Notes under the pieces: generated by a model
The model's database searches: none
The model's input: the letters and a program-made list of their open reading frames with translations, nothing else
Told to the model about the DNA's origin: nothing
Program-made: the position numbers and the translations under genes
Shown here: piece by piece, positions 49,788-60,036 of the stretch
How positions within the stretch are numbered: position 1 is the stretch's first letter
Layout of the letters: the number at the start of each line of letters is the position of its first letter
DNA from: Chaenocephalus aceratus
Taxonomy: Eukaryota > Chordata > Actinopteri > Perciformes > Channichthyidae
Direction of reading: 5' to 3'
DNA: 64,000 nucleotides
Assembly: GCA_023974075.1 (NCBI GenBank)
Contig: JAMFTG010000057.1
Coordinates: 22,501-86,500 of the forward strand

Positions 49788-51132
49788 CCGATGCACAAAG
49801 GCGTCTGTAATCTGAAGAAGGGGAACGCCAGGAACGAGCTATGAACGATTAGAAAATGAAAGAAGATTGCTTTTGATTAGCACTCGTTAATTAACTCAGT
49901 CAGCCGCCTGCTCCCTCGCCATCCCATCAACAGAGTACAGCCTGCCTGCGTGATTAACTCTGTGTGTGGGTGGGTGGGTGGGTGTGTGTGTGTGTGTGTG
50001 TGTTCGTAAAAATGAAGGAAATGCATGCTTTTGTTGGCGTAGCAAGCCATTTTTCTTCCCTCGTGATTTTGGATCTTGAACCTCAATTTGCTTTGATCTG
50101 CATGTGTGTGTGTGTGTGTGTGTGTGAGAAACATGTTTTTATGCATGTGTTCATTGATATTCCTGCTGTAAAGTTGCTGGCCTTCACACTTTGCTTGATT
50201 AGCGGCGAGGGACTCCACAGTGCAGAGAGAGTGCTGCCAAGTTCAATTGAATGGCACTGAAAGATTGATAAGAGTGAACAAAAATAATTAATAGGAGAGA
50301 TGAGAGGGAGACAATGAGGAGGGGGGAATGGGTGAGGAGGGGGGGGGGTGGGTAAGGAGGGAGGAAGTATCAGAGTAGGTATGAAGGAAGAGGATGAATG
50401 AAGGTTGCGAGTCAAAGCAACAAAGGATAAAAAGAAGTCAGTACTTCACAGCGGAGGAAACGAGGACACGTTTGGGTGGAAGTTAGGGGCACAAAAAGAA
50501 CAAAGCACGGGAACCAGGAGCTCGCAGCGATTTCATAAGCGGATCAGATATGGACGAGGAGACTCAGAAGAGCCCCGATTTCACAGTGAGCCGTGGGTGT
50601 GTGCCTCCGCTGCAGGAGATGCAGTGGAGGCACCAGGCACATGTTTTATTTAACAGGATGTCTGTTCTCAGGCCACGGTGCGTTCAGGGTCTCCTCTGCT
50701 AATGGACGCTCTCGGCCCCACGCATCACGTTTCTTTTGATGTGGCATTAGCATTAATGAAATGACAAAAGTCAATACAATTGGGATCGTTAAAGTCTGTC
50801 TCATCTTATCTACTCCAAACTAAAACTCCTACAGTGTTTCCTCAAAGCCTACCAGCAGATTCAGAAATAATAAACACTTGCATTTCAAAATATATTCACC
50901 GCCACGTTCCCTCCTGCTAACGGGCGGAGCAGCACCGCTCACATCTCTCAGCCTCTGCCCCCCCCCCCTCCTGCCCCCTGACATTATCATCTCCAGACTA
51001 AGCGTTGGAGAGGATATTAAAGGTTTCACTTGATTTCACTGAGAGGGTTCGAAGTGTTCCCCTAATGTGAGGCTTTCTTTGTTCCTGCCTTCCTTCGGTT
51101 TTTGAGCTGGACACAATCAACCCTTTTATATT
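48783..51132. other. Intron sequence with several GT/CA microsatellites
   Basis: GT repeats at 49378-49416, 49961-50003 and 50104-50127, CA repeat at 49723-49784, a poly-G run at 50340-50347 and C run at 50959-50968. No coding evidence. Confidence 0.5.
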
Positions 51133-51300
51133 TCATTTCATTTTTATTTGTCCCGCTCAAGGTACGCAAAACCAAATGAAACACGTCTCTACCAAAACAC
51201 CATTGAGCGAAAAGGAGCAGGGAGAAGAATAAGATGTTATATGACCTGCCCCTTTCTAAAAAAACCTAAATAAATACAAATAGATGGTCTGCCCTTCATA
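51133..51300 (-). mobile_element. Possible LINE 3' tail, reverse orientation
   Basis: The start tttcatttcatttttatttg and the following A-rich text resemble reversed fish LINE 3' ends. Weak. Confidence 0.3.
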
Positions 51301-51816
51301 ATAAAAGAATGTTCACAGCCAAACATAACAGTGTCTTAGGATACTAAGAGAAACACAAACAATACTTATTTCCCACTTGACGGTTAACGGAAAGAAACAA
51401 AACAACAACAAACACCAAATATATGAACGTTTATGTGAAGGTGAATCTGGATTGATCTGTTTTGCAAACCCAGATTTTGCAAGAAGGATGAACTGTTCAA
51501 AATAAGAAATTCTTTAAAAATGTAGGGATTCTTGCAGATTTTTCTGATATTTTCCAACCGATTTGAGCCAATATACGCACATATTTCTTTCCATTTGCAA
51601 ACTAATTGTAGAAAAAACATCACGTTTCTCATGAAGGGGTTAGCATTGATACAAAAAAGAAATCAATTGAAACATTTTCTAACATTTAATTTAAAAATAA
51701 TCCTAAAATTGCATCAATAAGTCTAATTTAATCAAAATTAATCTAATACTCCTGCTGTTTTTTATCATAGCCCACTGGCAGACATTAAACACCATGCATT
51801 CAGAAGGTTCTCAATA

Positions 51817-52439
51817 GGCGCGTTCACACCGCAGTACTTTTCCCACTTTAGTTCCGATATGGTTCCGAAATGTCGCGTTCACACCAAAAAGATCCGGAAC
51901 TAAATTAGTTCATGAGAATCGTTTTACCCCCTTTTCAGTCCCCGCTAGAGAGCAGGGACTTTCGTGGGTGAAAAAGGTTCCTATGTCTGATTGGCTGGGC
52001 GGATTGCAAACCACGCCCCGTAAAACTCCCAAAAAGTTTTGTGAAGCGCCATTTTATTATCCTCGCATTAGCATTATTAGCATTAGCATTAGCCCAGCGC
52101 AGAAACGCAGAGAGACTAAATTATGGCAACACAAAATAAACCTGGGAGCGGTGGAGATGAGGAGGGTGTCGGCGTTCTGGCGATTTACTCGGAAGGCTTC
52201 AGTAGAAGCTGCTGGGACTCCCAGCAGCTTCTACTGAAGCCTTCCCCAACTCCGGGGACTTCGGCCGGGGACTTCGGGTGGCAGTATACGCCGTGAAGTG
52301 GTTTGCGGCCTGCTAGTAAACCCAAAGCAGAAGAAGTGACGTCAGCGGCTTCATTTGCCTAATCCTCCCTCAGGGACTTATTCCGGTGTGAACGCGATCT
52401 GAACTAAAGAGTTCTGATGAACCTTTGTGTGAAAGCGCC
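51817..52439. mobile_element. MITE with ggcgcgttcacacc ends and a central hairpin
   Basis: Ends GGCGCGTTCACACC and, reversed, GGCGCTTTCACACA, flanked by TA (51815-51816 and 52440-52441). Subterminal parts contain gttccg/cggaac motifs. A 27-base perfect palindrome sits at 52191-52245. The short frame starting at 52123 has no recognised domain. Superfamily unresolved. Confidence 0.75.
52191..52245. repeat. Perfect palindrome, 27-base arms, 1-base spacer
   Basis: The left arm 52191-52217 starts GGAAGGCTTCAGTAGAAGCT; the right arm 52219-52245 is its exact reverse complement. It lies in the middle of the 51817-52439 element. Confidence 0.97.
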
Positions 52440-52441
52440 TA

Positions 52442-53324
52442 TTCACTTTCCAAACAAAACAGAAGCATCCGTCCTACTTTAAAAACCCTTGGATTACCAG
52501 TGTTTTTACCACCCATTTATAATTGGAGGACATTTTCACTTCTGTCCGATATGTAATTTGAAATCCCTTATCTTCCAATGCCGATATCAGTCTGCATCCG
52601 ACTGCAAGTAGCAGCAACAGAACTGTGGAGGATGGATAGGAAGTCCCAATTACCAGCTGTGAAAGAGCTCTCTCTCAAACAGTAAAGATTTGTTCATCGG
52701 TATTTCCAGTATTGATGAACATTGTTGCTTTTGTGCCTCTTTAAACCCATCTCACTCAAGTTGAGTCTGTATCCGGCCTGTGAGGGTCTCCTGTGGTCCG
52801 AGGAGGATCAGCTGTGTGGACTTTAGATCATTATCAGTGTTGGAAGAAAGGAAAGGAGGAAGGAAGAAGCGTAGGAGGATTGGACAAAGACCTGATGAAC
52901 TGGCAGAGGAGAGTCCCTTGTTGATGTTTTTAGCGGTTTGTTCGTTACAAGAAAAAGCACATTTGTTCATTTGAAACATATCGGGACCGTAAACGTGTGC
53001 TTGCTTCTTTCTTTAATACCTTTTACGTCCCGCCCTCACCGTCCCCTTGTAAATGTCCCTTCTGTGGTGCACATTCTGGACCGTCTTCTTACGGGCTTTA
53101 CGGCCACGGTGAGGTTGTACTGTTCTTAAGTACAGCACTCGAGTAAATATACTATATTATAATTATTATTTTAGCAGCACTTTACAGAACAACACTTTTA
53201 AAATAACTCCCTATTACTATTTACTACTGGCTGATACCTAAATACTTTATCATTTACTGTTTTGTTATTTGTGTACAGTTATTATGCATAAATGTTCATT
53301 TGATTTCTGACACGTGAATGCCTT
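52442..53324. other. No recognised feature
   Basis: Intron-like sequence; a gagtaaa/tacttta-rich stretch near 53125-53260 belongs to the degenerate repeat class at 8222. Confidence 0.4.
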
Positions 53325-53402
53325 GTTTACATGCTGCTTGTTTACATGCTGCTTGTTACATGCTGCTTGTTTACATGCTGCTTGTTTACATGCTGCTTGT
53401 TC
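53325..53402. repeat. 15-bp tandem repeat, 5 units
   Basis: The unit TGTTTACATGCTGCT is repeated five times; one unit lacks one T. Confidence 0.92.
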
Positions 53403-54122
53403 CCCTTCATTCTTAAAGTACAGCACCCTATCTAAGCTACCTTAAGTGTGTACTTATTTAATTGTAATATGATTAACGTGTGCTTTATTTAATATCTCTT
53501 ATGTCTCACCCTCACTGTCCCCAACACCTTAATGTCCCTCCTGTAAGTAAGAGAGTGATGGTTTCATCTATTTCTACATCTCGAGTAAAACTAACATTTT
53601 AAATGTCAACAAACTCCACTTTGCTCATTAAAATGGTTTAAGCGTAAAACATCACGCCAATATTTGATACTTTTCTGTTCCAGGCGTAGGCTTTGGCAAT
53701 CCATACGAGTTGGCGTTCAGCCTTTCAAGAAAAACCTTCTCACTGCCGTCGATACCGTTTTCTCTCCAGGAGAGAAAGGGAGAATAAAGTCCAGATCGCT
53801 TTGATCCCGACTGGAGAAGAAATCTCAACTTATGGAAGAATCCAAAGTTGATTTAATGAAAGTGTTGTCTCGGTTTACCTGATGAATCATGGTATTGAAA
53901 GCAGACCTTTATTGCCTAATTCAAAAAACCTTAATAGATGATTTGTTGTATAAAACATGTTAGGAATAACAAATGAACCGTTTATCCGTGATATCAACGT
54001 GACGCGAGGGCAGAACGTTGATCAGATGGGAAAGGAAGAACACATCTGTGGCTTTGATGTTTTCAGGATGGAAACATTTGAACATTTAGGCCAATTTCTA
54101 GGAAATTCCCCTCCGTGTGGGA

Positions 54123-54124
<2 letters not shown>
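53403..54124. other. No recognised feature
   Basis: Intron-like sequence without supported features. Confidence 0.4.
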
Positions 54125-54175
<51 letters not shown>

Positions 54176-54232
54176 TGAGTGAGAGTCTCTGTGAGTGTGT
54201 GTGAGAGTGTGTGTGTGTGTGAGTGAGTGAGA

Positions 54233-54281
<49 letters not shown>

Positions 54282-54290
54282 TGAGTGAGA

Positions 54291-54335
<45 letters not shown>

Positions 54336-54422
54336 TGAGTGAGAGTCTGTGTGTGTGTGTGTGTGTGTGTGTGAGTGAGAGTCTGTGTGTGTGTGTGTGA
54401 GTGTGTGAGTGAGTGAGAGAGA

Positions 54423-54463
<41 letters not shown>

Positions 54464-54472
54464 TGAGTGAGA

Positions 54473-54511
<39 letters not shown>

Positions 54512-54663
54512 TGAGTGAGAGTCTCTGTGAGTGTGTGTGTGTGTGTGTGAGAGTGTGTGTGTGTGTGTGTGTGTGAGTGAGTGAGAGTCTGTGTGTGTGT
54601 GTGTGTGTGTGTGTGAGTGAGAGTCTCTGTGAGTGTGTGTGTGTGTGAGAGTGTGTGTGTGTG
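54125..54663. repeat. Compound GT / gagtgagtgagagtct array, about 540 bases
   Basis: Blocks of GT repeat alternate with gagtgagtgagagtctgtg, giving a higher-order repeat of variable period. Confidence 0.97.
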
Positions 54664-54773
54664 AGTCTCAGTGGACTTCCCCACTAAAGTGGCTCATTAT
54701 CTCGCACACTGTGATCATTAGAGAGGTGTCTCTGGAGAAAACACCACACTCAGGGCGACACAGACTGAGGAAT

Positions 54774-54776
<3 letters not shown>

Positions 54777-54858
<82 letters not shown>

Positions 54859-54879
54859 ACACACACACACAACACACAC

Positions 54880-54940
<61 letters not shown>

Positions 54941-54959
54941 CACACACACACACACACAC
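54777..54959. repeat. (CA)n microsatellite, about 183 bases
   Basis: CA repeat with several single-base shifts (cacc, caac). It lies 113 bases downstream of the GT array and is complementary to it. Confidence 0.97.
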
Positions 54960-55430
54960 GTCGACTGATGACCCGTGACTAAGTGACACATCTAATGGTA
55001 ATGTCATATAATATTCAGTGCATAGTAATCACAACACAGAGCGGACTCATGAGCTGTGAACACAACGACAAGCCGGGAAGTTGTGTACAACAAGCGATTA
55101 GAATACATTTTGAGCAGATTACGATTTTTATGGACTTTTAATTCAAATCTTTGTCAATATTATGATTTCTTAATATAATAACAGTCAATCAGACTAAGTA
55201 AGCCTTCTTTTCTGACAAGGTCAGTAAAATATCTTCTCTATTGTTCCGTTAACTCTTTGGTGTTTTAACTCTCTGAGCGCAAAAACAACAACTTGTCTTT
55301 TTATGAAGGCTTTCACCCAGTAGAGCAGATTACAGACAGGATGTACTTTCATTTACTTCTTACCTGAAGAGACCTACCTGTGTGGAGTCATATCTCACTG
55401 CAAAGTACATCTTCTGTCTGTGTGTGTGTG
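54960..55430. other. No recognised feature
   Basis: Short AT-rich intron stretch. Confidence 0.4.
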
Positions 55431-55561
<131 letters not shown>

Positions 55562-55663
55562 TTTCTAGGCTATTAGGCTCCTGACTGAGGTTTACAGTAG
55601 GACACTATTGGTGGGCCGGAGATAAGCTGTGCTGCTGTTCCCCTTTGCCGGAGCCAAGATAAG

Positions 55664-55898
55664 GCATGTGTGTGTGTGTGTGTGTGGGGCCTTGCATTAC
55701 TATCCTTGTGGGGACCTAAATCTGTTTACATAGTCACGTGTGGGGACTCGCCACCCTTATGGGGACAAAATGGAGTTCCCCATGAGGGGGATCATTAATT
55801 TTAGGGTGAAGACTTGGTTAGGTTTAGGGTTAGGATAAGTCTCCAGGAAATGCATGTAAGTCAATGTAAGGTCCCCTGAAGTGATGTACTGTACACAT

Positions 55899-55934
<36 letters not shown>
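55664..55934. repeat. GT-flanked fish repeat with ggggac motifs, copy 2
   Basis: Matches 13836-14118, including cttatggggacaaa, aggggg-tcattaatttta and agtctccaggaaatgcatgt, again between GT arrays. Confidence 0.8.
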
Positions 55935-55936
<2 letters not shown>

Positions 55937-56629
55937 AGTGTGTGAGAGTCTATGTACAATCTTCTATATCTGTAGAAGATTGTGTGAAGCTTTTGTGTCT
56001 GTAACCTTTAAGTTTCTGAGCAAAATCTTGTCTGGATTTTGTATTCATACGGACATTTGTGTAGCATTTTTTTCAATCAGTCAAATAAAAAAGCTGAATG
56101 CGAAGATATTCATCTTTTTCCTGATCTCATACGATCAAAGACCTGAACTTATTTGGGTATTTCAAAGTGAATTCACATGCTATGAACGTCCACAAAGTCT
56201 CTCCAGGAAGCACATCTATCAATCTGAGAAAGCATATATACTGACGAGTGCATTTTGTGTGTGTGTGTGTGCGTGTGTGTGTGTGCGTGTGTGTGTGTGT
56301 TTCCTCAGTCCAATTGGCTGACTTTATCACACAGTGCTCTTATTTCTCTACCTGTGCCTGCTATTGATTCCTTTGGCCCTGCTGTCCCGTCTGTGTGGAG
56401 CTACACTGAGCCTCCTCTCTCGATACCTGCTGGCTCCGTCTTTCTCACAGTTGCTTGCGTTTCACTTTTATTTAATCAGAGTCCAGCTTGTATTCCAAAA
56501 CTCTTCCCTGAGTTGCCATCGTCACCCTTTTATCTGAGCTCTGTGCAGCCTTTGGTCACGCTGGATTTCTGTCTCTACTTTACTTCTCCTCTCGCTTCCT
56601 GTCTCCAGCCTCAGTGTGTGTGTCCAGGT
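55935..56629. other. Unassigned stretch with a GT microsatellite
   Basis: (GT)n at 56258-56300. Bases 56301-56620 keep two overlapping open frames, rich in Ser/Pro/Leu, with no family resemblance or splice context. Confidence 0.4.
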
Positions 56630-57405
56630 CAGGGATGGGCAAAAAAAAACCCCAACGTAATTCATTTAAAAAAAATACCGTTCGTTCGGCAGCCAAATAC
56701 CGCAAAATAATCGGTGCCCAACTGTCACGGACCCTGCCGTGTTATCTATGATTACTACGCTTTTCATTCAGAATTCCAGCGGGAGGGGGAGCGGCGCTGA
56801 GGAACAGCAGAGTGCGAGTTTCATTCCACTGTTTAATAACCTGTTCAATACAAACATGCCACTTGTAACAATTAAATAACATTTCTGTGAACTGATATTT
56901 GTTTAGCGAGCTTCGAGGATGTTCCCTGAAAGATTGTAAAATGTCAATGAAGATGTCAGACTTAATTTGTTAATAATTACACACAATACACGGAATATGT
57001 GTGTGTGTGTGTGTGTTCCAAGTGAATCTGCGGCCCCCTGGTGGCCAGTACATACATTACATTACATTGCATTTCGCTGACGCTTTTATCCAAAGCGACT
57101 TACAGTAAGTACATTCGACCAGGAAGACACAACCTTGAAGAAAACGGAATCATATAAGTACATCAGGTTTCATAGAGCCAAGTATTTCAAGTGCTACTCA
57201 ACTGGCTTTAGGTAAGCCAGTCCTTTATTAGTATATAAGTGCTTTGTTAGTAGTTCTCTCGCTCGAAGTGGAGTCGAAAGAGATGAGTTTTCAGTCTGCG
57301 CCGGAAGGTGTGCAGACTTTCTGCTGTCCTGATTTCAACGGGGAGCTCATTCCACCAGTACGTACATTGTGTGGCCCCCACCACCATCCAAGTTGCCCAC
57401 CCCTG
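56630..57405. mobile_element. hAT-like element hosting an L2 fragment
   Basis: Ends CAGGGATGGGCAA and, reversed, CAGGGGTGGGCAACTTGG. Flanking octamers (56622-56629 and 57406-57413) match at only 5 of 8, so the duplication is unproven. The LINE fragment at 57059-57356 lies inside. Confidence 0.65.
57059..57356 (-). mobile_element. 5'-truncated L2-like LINE fragment
   Basis: On the minus strand the fragment begins with a reverse-transcriptase C-terminal piece containing WNELPVEIRTAESL and KTHLFRLHF. The 3' UTR ends in taagtcgctttggataaaag and (atgta)n. An AGTACRTACATT duplication, 11 of 12 identical, lies at 57047-57058 and 57357-57368. Same family as 5499-6263. Confidence 0.85.
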
Positions 57406-57983
57406 CTCTCGGTGTTGCAGCACGCTGGAAGAGAGCAGTTTCCCAAGCACCACAAAGACAGATAACTCCGACTGGTGTGGGAACCTGATTAGTTCATGTT
57501 TACGGCCTCAGAAGTGGAGCTTGCCCTGCAGTAGTGGAAAGAAACAATAAGCAACGAATAGGGGAGTGTATCATTTGACAGGGTAGTTTTCTAATAAAAG
57601 GAATAGTGTTTGTATTCGTGTCGTTCTGACTGCGAGAGTTTTTTCTTCTCGTCTTCGTGCGTGACTCACTCTTGAATGTGTGACAATAATTCAATAAAAT
57701 GGAAATCCCTGGCTCTTGCCTCGGCTGGTAATGTGTTTATCATATAGATCTGCGGCTACCTGTGCATGTTTTCCTCACACAGCGGTGACACATGGCGCTA
57801 CAGAGGAAAGCACAAAGTGCATAATTGGCAGAAACGCAGCGTTATAATTGGTTGTCAGAAGAGTTGCTCCCCGCTGTGTGTGCCATCAACTTGTCAACAG
57901 TATCTACGTCTGAGTAAACGGGCTGTCTCTTTTGTCTTTGTGCGTCTGCAGCTCTGTGTGTGTTGCAGTCGAGTGAAGAGCAG
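57406..57983. other. Intron before the second snx29 exon
   Basis: No element recognised. The last 60 bases contain the pyrimidine-rich gtctcttttgtctttgtgcg and several candidate acceptors. Confidence 0.5.
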
Positions 57984-58056
57984 GCCCCGTCCCGCAGAAT
58001 AAATCCATGGAGGACATCGAGGAGCTGGCCGCCAGCTACGAGCGCAACTCATAGAG
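57984..58056 (+). CDS. snx29: snx29 exon, frameshifted by one missing base
   Basis: This stretch encodes MEDIEELAASYER (ATG at 58007 is internal) and stops at a gt donor, atagag/gtgagc. It corresponds to the SNX29 coiled-coil segment just after the one in the 9737-9822 exon; the human protein there reads EELASSYERKLIE, from memory. After the Arg codon at 58043-58045 only AA is present before CTC-ATA-GAG. One lost base therefore turns the expected Lys-Leu-Ile-Glu into a stop. The start is uncertain: gagcag at 57983 keeps the phase set by the first exon; ttgcag at 57968 looks stronger but would give an early TGA in that phase; ccgcag at 57997 is another candidate. The missing base may be an assembly error or a real null change. 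Confidence 0.75.
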
Positions 58057-59417
58057 GTGAGCGATGCCTTTTTGTGTAACGCTTTGTTGTGTATTCGTTT
58101 GGAAAAAGTAAAAGTTCTTGAGGGTTGTGAATATTTGGCAGTTTTTAAGTGCACTCACAGCACTTAAATGAACATATCATCATATTGGGAAATGTTTTAA
58201 ACTCACTTTGTTGCTTGAAGTTGGATGACTGTGTTCGCATACAGATTTGAAGCGGGGGAAAACAGCTAGGGGAACGCCTAGAAGGTTTTCAATGTTTTTC
58301 TTCGGCCTGATTACTGAACAGGATGATCTTCCCATCTGCATTTCACTCCTTGCATCTCTTTGTGTTATGTGTGAACAATGCCATTGAGTACTTAAACCCT
58401 CAGCCTCTGATCCACGATGCAAGAAATGATGTCGAGGAAAACAATGTTGTTTGTTTGCAGTCATTTCATTTGTCTGTGGTAACGATGATTGATGTCAGCG
58501 AGCCACCTGGAGCTTGAGGAATACCTCAATTAGCACAAAACATCATTAAAAGAAAGAAGGTGTTTTGGTCTGTTGAGGGCCGTGAAGGGACATTGAGCAG
58601 AGAATTGTACTTTCTGCAGCTGCTGATTCAAACCTCTTATCAGCAACTCGAGATGTTCTCAGAGCAGGTTTTACTGTGGTTGCTTTGCACGATGAAGACC
58701 TTTTATAACTGGACGTTCTGACGGACGGACAATAGGAGGTGTCCCGTGGGAACCGTCCAATGAGAAAGTAGGTTTAACATTAATAAGAAATAATTCCCCC
58801 AGTGTGCCAGTTTGTTTTCACTTATTTTTTTAATTTTAGTTTGTATTGAGTCAGGCACAATGAGTTTACATTTATACAGTCAATATTTTTCCCTTTCCCC
58901 CCTCCCCTCCCGGTCCTAGCTAGTAAAGTAAATAAATAGATACATATATAGGTAAAATAAAGTAATGTAAAATATAATATTAAAAGAAAATTAATAGATA
59001 AGGAAAAGAATAATAACAATAATACATGTACCCATATACTCACATATGTATACCCACATATACACATCACATATATACACGTACATACATACATGTATAT
59101 AAAGACAGAAGAAAAAAATAGAGAAAAAAAAACATACATTCGTGGTTCCCCCTTTCTTCTTAATTTAGTTTAAGTTTAATTTGCTTTCACTTATGTATGC
59201 GCATGTATGTGTGGTGCATTTTGAATGGTGCTTACTTATTAATTTTTCCATTTTCTTTGTCATTCTCCATTGGGTTCTCACAGAGTCACTGTCTGATGAA
59301 TTAATCTGCCTGTGATGCAGGACGAAGGATTTTCTCATCCCTGATATGTAACAAGTTTTATCGCCGAAATATTGTAAAATGGCTCGGCTAAACCACACAG
59401 AAGAGGGAACCGTTTTC
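58057..59417. other. Intron, AT-rich toward 59100
   Basis: No further snx29 exon is seen. 58800-59160 is an AT-rich stretch with atacatatatag-like low complexity and a C-rich block. Confidence 0.45.
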
Positions 59418-60036
59418 ATCAATCAATCAATCAATCAATGTTTATTTATATAGCCCAATATCACAAATGTTACATTTGTCTCAGTGGTCTTCACAGTGTG
59501 TACAGAATATCAGTATGACAATACGACACCCTCTGTCCTTAGACCCTCTGTCCTTAGACCCTCACATCGTACAAGGAAAACTTCCAAAGAAAACCCAGTT
59601 TAAAGGGAAAAATGGGAGAAACCTCAGGGAGAGCAACAGAGGAGGGATCCCTCTCCCAGGACGGACAGACGTGCAATAGATGCCGTGTGTAAATTGAAAA
59701 GATAATACATTTGCAACATAGTTAGTCCAAATGTTTGGAAATGCATGTGTGTATAATAGGAAGATTAATCCACGAGGATATCCATCCAGGACCACAGCCA
59801 CGGCTCAAGATCCAGCGCTCGCGATCCAGGGCTCGCGATCCAGGACACAGGACCGCAGGATCATCCATGACTCCGGATTCCAGCGTATATAGACACCAAA
59901 AAGAAAGACATTTGGGGAAGCTGGGTTAATCGGAACATGAGAGTACACAGGTATAGACAGAGAGAAGGAAGAAGAAAGATGTCCCCCGACAAACTAAGCC
60001 TATATCAGCAAAACTAGGGGCTGAATCTAATCAGCC

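Noticed and set aside
52123..52190. ATG frame in the 51.8 kb MITE as a Harbinger Myb protein
   Set aside because: It shares only the first residues with the 28883 relic; the W-x-x-E-E motif is absent.
56334..56620. Hydrophobic open frame of 67 residues and an overlapping Ser/Pro-rich frame
   Set aside because: Overlapping frames, no family resemblance and no splice signals.
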